A DNA stretch of 64,000 bases. Origin: Psychrosphaera ytuae (GTDB lineage: Bacteria > Pseudomonadota > Gammaproteobacteria > Enterobacterales > Alteromonadaceae). The notes beneath the pieces were generated by a model. The model saw only the letters and a list, made by a program, of their open reading frames with translations. It had not been told where the DNA came from and made no database searches. Of the stretch, positions 24,324 to 33,103 are shown piece after piece. The position numbers were made by a program, and so were the translations under genes. The stretch covers positions 1,736,001 through 1,800,000 of the forward strand of contig NZ_CP072110.1 of assembly GCF_017638545.1 (NCBI RefSeq), read 5' to 3'. The number at the start of each line of letters is the position of its first letter. The stretch's first letter is position 1.

Positions 24324-26334
24324 CATTATCCGCCTCATCTCCCGTACAACTCGGGTGAAGTTTACACCCCTGACGCCCCTCTGCTTTTACCCGATACATG
24401 GCTTCATCTGCTAACGCAATCAACATTTCTTTGTTGTTAGAACTTGATGGGAACATAGAAATGCCAATGCTGGCTCCCACCTTTACTTTTTCATAGCCAA
24501 TATCAATAAATTGCTCTATTACGTGATTTAGCTTTTGCGCCAAAATCAAAGCTTGAGCACTGTCTTTTACTTCTGGTGCTATCACCAAAAATTCATCCCC
24601 GCCAATCCGAGCCACGGTATCTGATTGGCGCAATGACTCTTTCATTCGATTCGCAACAACTCGTAAAACTAGGTCTCCCGCAGCATGACCATATTGATCG
24701 TTAATCGGCTTAAACAGATCCAAGTCAACGAACATAACTGCAACGAGGGATGATGAGCGCTTCGCACTATTAATAGCAGCTTCTAAACGCTCACTTGCTA
24801 ACAACATTTTGGGCAAATCAGTGAGAGAGTCATGTAGAGCTAGATGTTCGAGTTTCTTTTGATACTGGATTTTTTCGGTAACATCCGTCAACACCATTAA
24901 GAACAAAGAGCTTTCGAGCTTGACGAGTTTAGTAATGGTTGAAGAAGTGATGACTTCTGACTTGTCCGCACAAATAATCGTGACATCCTTGGGATCTACT
25001 TTTGAGCTTTTTTCGGATTCGCTCATTAGTTTATAAGCTAGCCCCATTATTAAGTACTGGTCGTGCTCTTTTAGTAAAGTATTGATGTTGCTTCCCAACA
25101 AAGACTCAGTCTCAAAACTCGTCATCTCTGTAAAGGATGGGTTTACTTTAATTATCGTGCCTTGCTCATCAAAGATGATAACCCCCTCACGCACTGACTC
25201 TAATACAAAGTCCTGATTTAAATTTGCACAGCTCAATGCGGTTTGCATTCGTTCTGCAAGGGTAGAAATGGCTTTGCTCAAACGCTCGGTCTCTTCAAAT
25301 TGAATACTTGGGGCGCTTAATTTGTTTGTGCTACTGAGCATGTCATTAGCCATGATTAAAAGATCATCAAGTGGTTTAACAATTTGACGACTAATTACAC
25401 GACTCACTACAAACATCACAAGGGTTACTACCAAAACAATAGATGATACCGAAATCCAAAATAGCGGCGTTAACCACAGTGGCTGAGGTAAGTCATCAAA
25501 AGCAATAATCGCAAGCTTAAGCCGCTCATTTTGTATTACGTAACCTATATCTGCACTTAAACTTTGTTGGTTGATGTAAAATATCTCATCATGTTTATTC
25601 AGAGCATCTAATTCTGGCCAATTTATTAAGCCAGAACCGTTTTCCCAGCGCTCCTGATAAATGAGATTACCTGCATCGGAATTACCTTTGAAAACAACGG
25701 ACAATTGAGAAGATGTATGAATTTGCTCACCTTGTGATTGACTGTTAAAAATCGCATTTAACTCAACTCCAATAAGCACCGAAAAGCCATTTTCATTGGG
25801 TGAATTAAAAAACTGTTTCAACGCCAAAAATGGCTTGTTATCAAGTGTTGTAAAGTGAAACTGAACGGCACTGTTAGTTTGCTCTAAAGGTAAAAACCTA
25901 TCGTGCTGAATTAAGTTGGAGAGGTCGTTATCTAGATCTGTTGTGGCAAAGATCAATTGCTGGTCATCTAGTATGGTGATGTTCCGTACAGTGTGATGTT
26001 CACTGTCTAAAATATTCCTGATCGTCGATAAATATTTATTTAATTCTGTTTGTGCACGTTTAAAGGTTTGTAAATCGGACGCATCCGGTAGGCGCTGAGT
26101 TAACTGAGGCGAAGATGCGAGCAATGAAGACAGTTGCTCCGCATTACCAACAATGCGCTTAAACTGGTGCTCAGTGTATCTGGCATTGAGTGAAAGACTT
26201 TCAACTTTTTGCTCGAGTCTGCTTTTTTCCGCATAGTGAACGTAGATAACAACTAATAAAATAGTAGACAGCAAAGCGACACTCAATAGAGCGTATAACA
26301 AATAGCTCCTCAAGGTTCGACGGCCACCGATCAA
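24280..26334 (-). CDS. Membrane diguanylate cyclase (sensor-HAMP-PAS-GGDEF)
   Basis: A 684-residue protein: TM1 (about 11-31), a periplasmic Cache-like sensor region (35-285), TM2 (about 290-311), HAMP (311-365), PAS (about 372-490) and GGDEF (about 495-670). The active-site motif GGDEF is intact at 578-582, and RQSD at 569-572 forms a product-inhibition I-site five residues upstream. It should make cyclic di-GMP from GTP in response to periplasmic and PAS-detected cues. The gene is monocistronic and its last 44 bases overlap the end of the convergent cobalamin-binding gene, which codes a plausible input partner. Confidence 0.92.
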   Translation of the reverse strand: MIGGRRTLRSYLLYALLSVALLSTILLVVIYVHYAEKSRLEQKVESLSLNARYTEHQFKRIVGNAEQLSSLLASSPQLTQRLPDASDLQTFKRAQTELNKYLSTIRNILDSEHHTVRNITILDDQQLIFATTDLDNDLSNLIQHDRFLPLEQTNSAVQFHFTTLDNKPFLALKQFFNSPNENGFSVLIGVELNAIFNSQSQGEQIHTSSQLSVVFKGNSDAGNLIYQERWENGSGLINWPELDALNKHDEIFYINQQSLSADIGYVIQNERLKLAIIAFDDLPQPLWLTPLFWISVSSIVLVVTLVMFVVSRVISRQIVKPLDDLLIMANDMLSSTNKLSAPSIQFEETERLSKAISTLAERMQTALSCANLNQDFVLESVREGVIIFDEQGTIIKVNPSFTEMTSFETESLLGSNINTLLKEHDQYLIMGLAYKLMSESEKSSKVDPKDVTIICADKSEVITSSTITKLVKLESSLFLMVLTDVTEKIQYQKKLEHLALHDSLTDLPKMLLASERLEAAINSAKRSSSLVAVMFVDLDLFKPINDQYGHAAGDLVLRVVANRMKESLRQSDTVARIGGDEFLVIAPEVKDSAQALILAQKLNHVIEQFIDIGYEKVKVGASIGISMFPSSSNNKEMLIALADEAMYRVKAEGRQGCKLHPSCTGDEADNVTVLYSHSSPTKTK

Positions 26335-26464
26335 TTGCTATCCCTCTTTTTACTTGTTTATTAGACTAAGTTTAGTTCAAAGAAAGGATCCTGTTAGCTC
26401 GGCCTAAGATTAAAATCGACTTATAGTCTATTCCTTAAATACGGTTAGTTATTAGGTACAAAAA

Positions 26465-26485
26465 AAGCCGCAATCATTGCGGCTT
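26465..26485 (-). terminator. Rho-independent terminator of orn
   Basis: Stem AAGCCGCAA (26465-26473) with TTGCGGCTT (26477-26485), three-base loop; on the minus strand it is followed by a run of T (the A-run at 26459-26466). Confidence 0.88.
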
Positions 26486-26503
26486 AATCGGTATTAACTC
26501 TTT

Positions 26504-27049
26504 TTAAAGAACAAAGAATTTTTCTTTGTAGCGCTTGAGCTCTTCGATGCTCTCGCGGATATCTTCAAGTGCTAGGTGGACGCCTTTTTTCTTGTAGCTG
26601 TCGACAAGCTCAGGATTCCAACGACGAGCCAATTCTTTAACTGTACTCACGTCTATATTTCTGTAATGGAAAAACTCTTCAAGGGTAAGCATGTGAATAT
26701 GCATAAAACGGCGATCTTGGCAGATGCTATTACCACACATAGGAGACTTACCAGCAGGAACGTAATCTTTTAAAAAGTCGATAGTCATTTCACACGCTTG
26801 TTGCTCTGTCACAGTACTTTTGCGACAACGCTCTGTTAAACCAGATTTACCGTGTTGACGAATACACCATTCGTCCATGTTATCTAACACTTCATCTGGC
26901 TGATGAATCGCAATCTCTGGGCCTTCAGCCAAAATATTCAGCTCACTGTCCGTAACTATCGTTGCAACTTCAAGTACTTTGTCGTGACGAGGCTCTAATC
27001 CCGTCATCTCCAAATCTACCCATACCAGATTATTTTCACTAAAAGACAT
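26504..27049 (-). CDS. orn: Oligoribonuclease
   Basis: A 181-residue DEDDh 3'-5' exonuclease: Asp12 and Glu14 in WVDLEMTGL, central NSICQDRRFMHIHM, and the HLALEDIRESIEEL motif with the last catalytic His and Asp. It degrades 2-5 nt RNAs, including pGpG from cyclic di-GMP breakdown, and is essential in many gammaproteobacteria. Length matches E. coli Orn (181). AGGACC lies six bases before the ATG. It is divergent from rsgA, the usual arrangement. Confidence 0.97.
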   Translation of the reverse strand: MSFSENNLVWVDLEMTGLEPRHDKVLEVATIVTDSELNILAEGPEIAIHQPDEVLDNMDEWCIRQHGKSGLTERCRKSTVTEQQACEMTIDFLKDYVPAGKSPMCGNSICQDRRFMHIHMLTLEEFFHYRNIDVSTVKELARRWNPELVDSYKKKGVHLALEDIRESIEELKRYKEKFFVL

Positions 27050-27161
27050 ATAAAGGTCCTACTGATTCCTTTTTATCAAGGTCGGTAATGTATACTATAA
27101 CCACATTGTTATTCTTTTTAACGACATTCACAAGTTTTAATAACTAAATCATAGAGCAAAA

Positions 27162-28295
27162 GTGGCAAAACAAAAGAAATTATCTAAATCGCAGACTCGT
27201 CGAATTAAAGCAAATCAGAGTAAAAGATTGGCTAAGGCAAAACGCGCCAATAACGACGTAGAGGACGTTAACATAGACGATAGCCTATTAGGCGGTCAGG
27301 AGTTTGGTCGGATCATTACTCGGTACGGAATGCACGCTGACGTAGAGGTACAAAAGAGAAATGTCACTGAACAAGATGGCTCTAAAGTACTCACCGAGCA
27401 GTTTGACCAGGTCTCTGATGACAACAACGTCGAAATAATTCGATGTAATATCCGCCGTGCAGTCGACTCTTTGGTATGTGGAGATATTGTAGTTTGGCGT
27501 CCGTACAAGGTTAATAATGAGGACTTTCAAGGTGTCATTGAAGCCGTCGAGCCTAGAACCAGTGAATTTGTTCGTCCGGACTTTTATGACGGGTTAAAGC
27601 CCGTTGCTGCCAATATCGATCAGATCTTAATAGTATCAGCCCTGTTACCTGACTTAACTCCAAACATTATTGATCGTTACCTTGTAGCGGTGGAACAACT
27701 TCATATTCGTCCTATCATTTTGATCAACAAAATGGACTTATTGGACGAAACTAATAAAGACTTACTCGAAGAAACCGTAAAACTCTACACCGACATAGGC
27801 TATCAGGTTGTCACTCTGTCAGCTAAAGAAGAGGAAGGCATCGAGCAAATTCAAGCTTTATTAAAAGATCACGTTAGTGTCTTTGTCGGTCAATCCGGTG
27901 TTGGTAAGTCGTCACTTGTTAATGCGATATTGCCAGACGTCAATATTGAAACAAAACAGGTGTCGGAAAACAGTCGATTAGGCCAACATACAACGACAGC
28001 TTCGCGTTTTTATCGCCTCCAAAACGGTGGAGCAGTAATCGACTCACCCGGTGTTCGCGAGTTTGCAATGTGGCACCTTTCCAAAGACGAAATATTGGCT
28101 GGATTTGTCGAGTTTAGTGATTTTGTTGGATTGTGTAAGTTTAGAGATTGCAGTCACAAGAACGACCCTGGCTGTGCACTAAAACAAGCGGTAAGCGATG
28201 GCAAGGTCAGCGACATTCGGTATCAGAGTTATTTGCGAATTTTACAAACCGTAGATGACATCACCTTACGCCACCAGCCAAAAGACGAAAAATAG
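27162..28295 (+). CDS. rsgA: Ribosome small-subunit biogenesis GTPase RsgA
   Basis: A 377-residue circularly permuted GTPase. A basic N-terminal tail and OB fold (to about 140) precede G4 NKMD (189-192), G1 GQSGVGKSS (243-251) and G3 DSPG (294-297); a zinc finger follows with Cys325, Cys330, His332 and Cys338. It checks late 30S maturation and releases factors in a ribosome-stimulated GTPase cycle. GTG start. It begins the rsgA-psd-EamA block. Confidence 0.96.
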   Translation: MAKQKKLSKSQTRRIKANQSKRLAKAKRANNDVEDVNIDDSLLGGQEFGRIITRYGMHADVEVQKRNVTEQDGSKVLTEQFDQVSDDNNVEIIRCNIRRAVDSLVCGDIVVWRPYKVNNEDFQGVIEAVEPRTSEFVRPDFYDGLKPVAANIDQILIVSALLPDLTPNIIDRYLVAVEQLHIRPIILINKMDLLDETNKDLLEETVKLYTDIGYQVVTLSAKEEEGIEQIQALLKDHVSVFVGQSGVGKSSLVNAILPDVNIETKQVSENSRLGQHTTTASRFYRLQNGGAVIDSPGVREFAMWHLSKDEILAGFVEFSDFVGLCKFRDCSHKNDPGCALKQAVSDGKVSDIRYQSYLRILQTVDDITLRHQPKDEK

Positions 28296-28356
28296 TCTCA
28301 TTTTTTAAACAGCTCAGGTACAATGCCCGGCTCACAAAAAACTTAAGGTATTCAAC

Positions 28357-29268
28357 GTGAAATTTGATAATTTAAAACTGGCCTTTCAATACGCCCTACC
28401 AAAACATGGTGTGTCTAAGTTAGTCGGCTATCTTGCAAAAGCCAAACTTGGTTTTGTCACGACGTTTTTTGTTAAAAGTTTTATTAAAGCCTACGACATC
28501 AACATGGATGAGGCTAAAAACCCAGATCCAAAACACTACGATACATTTAACAACTTCTTTACTCGTGCTTTAGCCGATGGCGTTCGTCCAATTGTTGAAG
28601 GTGATGACAAGGTCGCTCACCCTGTTGATGGTGCCGTTAGCCAATTAGGCCCTATTGAAGATGGTCGTTTGGTTCAAGCCAAAAACCACTATTACACAAC
28701 TCTAGAGTTATTAGGTGGTTACCAAGAATTAGCAGATAAGTTTATCGGTGGTGATTTTGCGTGTATTTACTTAGCGCCAAGTGATTACCACCGCCTACAC
28801 ATGCCTGTTGATGGTCAGTTAACGGACATGGTTTACGTACCTGGCGAAGCGTTTTCTGTTAACCCTTTAACGGCTCAAAACGTACCTAACTTGTTTGCTC
28901 GCAACGAACGTGTTGTTGCTATGTTCGATACCAAAATCGGCCCAATGGCAATGGTATTAGTTGGTGCAACTATCGTGCGTAGCATCGAAACCGTTTGGGC
29001 TGGTGAAATCACCCCACCTCGAGGCCGTGACGTGACCCGCTGGGAATACCCTGCCGAAGGCGACAAAGCAGTATTCCTAGAAAAAGGCGAAGAAATGGGT
29101 CGCTTTAAACTTGGTTCAACGGTCGTTTGCCTATTCGGTAAAGACGCGATTAAATTTAAAGAAGACTTAGAAGCAGGCTCTAAGACTCGAATGGGTGAAT
29201 GTTTTGCTGACGTGTTAAACCCTGAGTCTAGCACTGAGACTCCAAACGACACTTCATCTGAGTCTTAA
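28357..29268 (+). CDS. psd: Phosphatidylserine decarboxylase proenzyme
   Basis: A 303-residue membrane-associated enzyme that makes phosphatidylethanolamine. The self-cleavage motif LGST is at residues 252-255, so Ser254 becomes the pyruvoyl group of the alpha chain; the catalytic AHPVDG (87-92) and YHRLHMP (144-150) motifs are intact. The start is GTG, preceded by TTAAGGT. It lies 61 bases after rsgA, and six bases before the EamA transporter gene, so the last two are one transcript. Confidence 0.96.
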   Translation: MKFDNLKLAFQYALPKHGVSKLVGYLAKAKLGFVTTFFVKSFIKAYDINMDEAKNPDPKHYDTFNNFFTRALADGVRPIVEGDDKVAHPVDGAVSQLGPIEDGRLVQAKNHYYTTLELLGGYQELADKFIGGDFACIYLAPSDYHRLHMPVDGQLTDMVYVPGEAFSVNPLTAQNVPNLFARNERVVAMFDTKIGPMAMVLVGATIVRSIETVWAGEITPPRGRDVTRWEYPAEGDKAVFLEKGEEMGRFKLGSTVVCLFGKDAIKFKEDLEAGSKTRMGECFADVLNPESSTETPNDTSSES

Positions 29269-29274
29269 GACACT

Positions 29275-30168
29275 ATGTCAGGACTTCTTCAGCTTCACCT
29301 AGGTGTTTTACTCTTAGGTGGAGCCGGCTTATTTGCCAAACTCATTGACCTTCCAGCTCTAGACATGATTGGCTATCGAGGCTTTTTGTCAGCAGCTTTT
29401 TTGGCTCTAGTTTTGTATTTTGGCAAACACTCTCTCAAAATAACTAGCCTTCGTGATTTGGGTATTGCTCTGTTGGTTGGCTCTTTAGCTGCTGTACATT
29501 GGGTAACGTATTTTTACGCCATTCAAGTTACGACTGTAGCTACCGCTATGTTGGCACTTTTTACCTACCCAATGATGACGGTGTTTATTGAACCTATATT
29601 TAGGCGCACACTTCCAGACAAAAAAGACGTGTTACTGGGTTTAGCAGTACTGTTAGGTGTGGCTATGTTATTTCCAGACCTTTGGTTTGGTGAATCGCAA
29701 CTCTCTGATGAATACCTAATTGGTGTGGGCGCTGGGTTATTATCTGCCCTTTGTTTTGCGCTGCGCAATGTGCTCGTCCAACACAAATTTGGTCACTATA
29801 ATGGTGGTCAGTCTATGTTTTTCCAATTTTTGATAACGGGCCTATTGTTGTTGCCATTTATCTCTGTTCCGGCCACTGACTTAACTGCGGACAGTATTTG
29901 GAAACTCGTTTTGTTTTCCGTTGTTTTTTCGGCTTGTGCTCATGCCTTATTTGTCTCGGCCATTGGTCACACAGGTGCAAAAACTGCGGCATTAGTCGCA
30001 TGCCTACAGCCGGTATATGGCATCTGCTTTGCGTTTTTAATTCTTGCTGAAGCACCAGCTCTTGCTACTATTGGTGGTGGAAGCATTATTTTAGCTGCGG
30101 CAATGTATGAGACTGTTTCTAGTAAAAAATCTAGTAAAAACGCTCAAAGTACCGTTTCTAACAAATAA
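29275..30168 (+). CDS. EamA/DMT-family transporter
   Basis: A 297-residue protein with ten predicted membrane helices in two EamA repeats (about residues 3-130 and 145-285). A conserved opening (LLGGAGLFAKLIDLPALDMIGYR) and the second-repeat pattern fit the drug/metabolite transporter superfamily. Most members export metabolites or amino acids; the substrate here cannot be told. It starts six bases after psd, so it is read from the same message. Confidence 0.85.
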   Translation: MSGLLQLHLGVLLLGGAGLFAKLIDLPALDMIGYRGFLSAAFLALVLYFGKHSLKITSLRDLGIALLVGSLAAVHWVTYFYAIQVTTVATAMLALFTYPMMTVFIEPIFRRTLPDKKDVLLGLAVLLGVAMLFPDLWFGESQLSDEYLIGVGAGLLSALCFALRNVLVQHKFGHYNGGQSMFFQFLITGLLLLPFISVPATDLTADSIWKLVLFSVVFSACAHALFVSAIGHTGAKTAALVACLQPVYGICFAFLILAEAPALATIGGGSIILAAAMYETVSSKKSSKNAQSTVSNK

Positions 30169-30208
30169 TTATTGATTTGGTTCTTAACCCCAAAAGGTGG
30201 TTAGCAAC

Positions 30209-30916
30209 ATGTTGATTTTTGCACATCGGGGTGAATCAGCGCTGCACCCAGAAAATTCAAAAGTAGCCTTGTCCCATTGTAATGACGAAGGGATGGATGG
30301 GCTTGAGATTGATTTGTTTGAAACAGAGTCCGATTTTGTGGTGTTTCACGATCGCTGGCTAACTCGTCTACTTAATATCGACAAAAAAGTATCCGACCTA
30401 ACCGAGTACGACTTAGATGCTATTAAAGGAAATGATGGAGAGTCGATTCCAAATTTAGCTTGGTTAATTGAGTATTGCGCTCCCTATAAATTTACCCTCA
30501 ATATAGAGATAAAAGGCTTAAAGTCAGTCACTCGTTTTGAGCAAGCCTTAATGTCATTGTGCGAAAAATTTTCCTTTGACCGACGTCGATTGCTGATTTC
30601 TTCCTTCAATCACAGATACCTCCAAACTATTTCTAAACACTTACCTGACCTTAAATTGGGACTTTTATTAGCTATAAATCCAATTGATATCAGTACTCTT
30701 TTAAATGATTTTCCAATTTATAGTGTGCATTTGGATATGGACTGTATAGATGAGTCTATAATTAACGACATTCATGAGCAAAACAAAAAAGTCTTTGTGT
30801 TTACCGTCGATCACGCCGATGAAATATCATGGTTATTTAGAGCCGGTGTCGACGGTATTTTTGCTAACCACCCGCGTCAAGCACACAACATTGTGAATCA
30901 ACTAAAGCTTGGCTAG
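30209..30916 (+). CDS. Cytoplasmic glycerophosphodiester phosphodiesterase
   Basis: A 235-residue GDPD of the compact UgpQ type without signal peptide. The catalytic FAHRGESALHPENS, LEIDLFET, FHDRWLTRL and IEIKG motifs are present. It would convert cytoplasmic glycerophosphodiesters to glycerol 3-phosphate. ATG 30209 is preferred: AGGTGG lies eight bases upstream, and the in-frame GTG at 30197 overlaps that site. Near psd it suits phospholipid turnover, and it complements the exported GDPD at 10.5 kb. Confidence 0.9.
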   Translation: MLIFAHRGESALHPENSKVALSHCNDEGMDGLEIDLFETESDFVVFHDRWLTRLLNIDKKVSDLTEYDLDAIKGNDGESIPNLAWLIEYCAPYKFTLNIEIKGLKSVTRFEQALMSLCEKFSFDRRRLLISSFNHRYLQTISKHLPDLKLGLLLAINPIDISTLLNDFPIYSVHLDMDCIDESIINDIHEQNKKVFVFTVDHADEISWLFRAGVDGIFANHPRQAHNIVNQLKLG

Positions 30917-30958
30917 GAATGTACAAAAACCAACTCACAAAGCCTGAAAGGAGTTTTT

Positions 30959-31477
30959 ATGAGTAATGAGTTTAATCCAAATGAGCAACTGTGTTTTCGG
31001 GCAGAAACTGCAAAATTACTGGCTTTAAATGTAGCTCAAATTCACTCTGGAATGCATGAAGGAGAGAGTTCTATCGAACAACTCGGCGATTCATTTCAAG
31101 ATTTAGCCAACTTTTGTATGCAAGTCCAAAGTAACCCCGATAGTGATCAAGAGACCAAACAATTAGCCGCCAATGTATTAGGCCAAGTTGATAAAGCCAT
31201 CGTCTCTTTTCAGTTTTACGACCGATTAAGTCAACGCCTTAGCCATGTGCAAAGTAACCTTAGCCTCCTCGCAGAGCTCGTCAGTGACAACGAGAAATTA
31301 GAGAGCAGTGACGACTGGAGATTACTCAGAGATAAGATTTCTGCTAGTTACACTATTGAAACCGAACAAGAAATGCATGATGCTATACTCAATGGCGCAT
31401 CAATAGAGGAAGCGCTGTCTTTGTTCAAACGACGATTACAAGAGTCGGAGGGAGAGCAAGTAGTAGAATTATTTTAA
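30959..31477 (+). CDS. Uncharacterised helical protein next to hybrid kinase
   Basis: A 172-residue, all-helical soluble protein, with a conserved-looking SFQFYDRLSQRLSHV segment near residues 80-94. That segment recalls the QFQD-x3-Q helix of CheZ-like and chemotaxis-associated proteins, but the rest does not align with CheZ by eye. There is no HPt phosphotransfer motif. AAAGGAG lies six bases before the ATG. It ends 15 bases before the GAF hybrid kinase gene, so the two are almost certainly co-transcribed and likely work together. Function unknown. Confidence 0.7.
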   Translation: MSNEFNPNEQLCFRAETAKLLALNVAQIHSGMHEGESSIEQLGDSFQDLANFCMQVQSNPDSDQETKQLAANVLGQVDKAIVSFQFYDRLSQRLSHVQSNLSLLAELVSDNEKLESSDDWRLLRDKISASYTIETEQEMHDAILNGASIEEALSLFKRRLQESEGEQVVELF

Positions 31478-31492
31478 GGAGACTAATCGTTG

Positions 31493-33103
31493 ATGATTGT
31501 TGCACCTCTTCATCCAAATGAAAAAGATCGGCTCAGAAAATTGTACGAATACGATATTCTTGATACGGAAGCCGAGCAAGCATTCGACGATCTTACCTCG
31601 CTTGCTTCTGAAATCTGCGGTACGCCGATTTCACTAATCAGCTTAGTAGACCCAGACAGGCAGTGGTTTAAAAGTAAAATCGGCTTAGAAGCGAATGAAA
31701 CTGAACGAGATATCGCCTTTTGTAGCCATGCCGTATTACAAGATGAAATATTTGAAGTTGAAGACGCAAGTAAGGACGAGCGCTTTGCCGATAATCCTCT
31801 TGTCACAGGCTCTCCTGACATTCGTTTTTATGCTGGAATGCCATTAAAGTCACCCGAGGGCCTCCCCATTGGTACTCTTTGCGTAATCGATAAAAAGCCT
31901 AATAAGTTAAACGACCACCAACGAAAAGCTTTAGCCATTCTCAGCAGAGAAGTCATCGGCCAACTCGAGTTACGGTTAAAAACGAAACGACTCGAACACG
32001 CTAATCAACAAAAAACTGAGTTTTTGTCGAATATGTCCCATGAGATTCGAACGCCGCTCAATGCCATCATTGGGTTTACAGAGATCTTATTGGCAGATAA
32101 ATCGAGCTACCTTAAAAACGACAAAGCTATCCAATATATGGAGAGCATTGATTTTAGTGGTAAGCATTTACTTTCTATGATTAATGCCGTACTAGATTTG
32201 AGCAAAATTGAAGCCGGTAAAATGGACCTAGAACCCGCAGCGATTAATTTGGTCGATACCATGGACAATCTACTGCAAATGCTTCGAGTAAAGGCTGAAC
32301 AGCAAGGCATTAACATTCAACACGTCCATGAGTCTGACAGCCAATATGACACTTGGATTGACTCAGGAAAATTCTCTCAAGTAATTATCAATCTAGTGAA
32401 CAATGCGATTAAGTTTTCCTCGCCAAACTCTACGATTGTGATTTCGCTTCATGTGGAAAATGATGAGTTAAAGCTTGAAATTGTTGACCAAGGAATTGGG
32501 ATCAGTAAGGACAACCTTGCCAAGATCTTTGACAAATACCATCAAGTATCAAAAAGCGGGACGCATGGTACCGGGTTAGGGTTGAGTATCACCAAAGGAC
32601 TCGTCGAGCTAATGGGTGGAAGGATTTCAATTGAGAGTGAAGAAGGTGTCGGCACGGCGGTCACCATATTATTACCTCTACAAAGTATCCCTGAATCATC
32701 ATTAGTGACAGAAGATAAAGCCGAGCTCGATATCGCAGCGGGACTAAATGTCTTAGTGGTTGAAGACAATAAAATAAATCAAATACTAGCCAAGGCTATG
32801 TTAGAAAATCAGGCATGCTTAGTAGACGTGGCCGACGACGGCCTAAGCGGGGTCGATAAGGCAACTAAAGGTTCGTTTGATTTAATTCTGATGGATATTA
32901 ATTTACCGGACATTTCTGGGCTTGAAGCTGCAGAACGTATTAAAAAGCACAATCCAAACGCCAATATTGTCGCTCTTACGGCTGATATTTTTGTTAAAGA
33001 TCCCAATGGCTTATTTAACGAAAAGCTCACCAAGCCAATGACATTAGAACCACTAAAAGCGACACTTCACAAAACAAGTCAGCTAATTCAGCAACGCGGC
33101 TGA
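31493..33103 (+). CDS. GAF-domain hybrid histidine kinase (GAF-HisKA-HATPase-REC)
   Basis: A 536-residue soluble kinase: GAF (residues about 20-160), HisKA with His183 (MSHEIRTPLN), HATPase (N-box NLVNNAIKFSS, DQGIGIS, GTGLGLSI) and a C-terminal receiver with phospho-acceptor Asp468 (LILMDINLP). No membrane segment or HPt domain is present, so relay needs a partner in trans. AAGGAG lies 11 bases before ATG 31493; an in-frame TTG at 31490 has better spacing and could be the true start. Its stop overlaps the convergent epmA end by 16 bases. Confidence 0.92.
   Translation: MIVAPLHPNEKDRLRKLYEYDILDTEAEQAFDDLTSLASEICGTPISLISLVDPDRQWFKSKIGLEANETERDIAFCSHAVLQDEIFEVEDASKDERFADNPLVTGSPDIRFYAGMPLKSPEGLPIGTLCVIDKKPNKLNDHQRKALAILSREVIGQLELRLKTKRLEHANQQKTEFLSNMSHEIRTPLNAIIGFTEILLADKSSYLKNDKAIQYMESIDFSGKHLLSMINAVLDLSKIEAGKMDLEPAAINLVDTMDNLLQMLRVKAEQQGINIQHVHESDSQYDTWIDSGKFSQVIINLVNNAIKFSSPNSTIVISLHVENDELKLEIVDQGIGISKDNLAKIFDKYHQVSKSGTHGTGLGLSITKGLVELMGGRISIESEEGVGTAVTILLPLQSIPESSLVTEDKAELDIAAGLNVLVVEDNKINQILAKAMLENQACLVDVADDGLSGVDKATKGSFDLILMDINLPDISGLEAAERIKKHNPNANIVALTADIFVKDPNGLFNEKLTKPMTLEPLKATLHKTSQLIQQRG

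Noticed and set aside
30959..31477. HPt phosphotransfer protein for the adjacent hybrid kinase
   Set aside because: No HxLKG-type helix motif; the His residues are not in a comparable setting.
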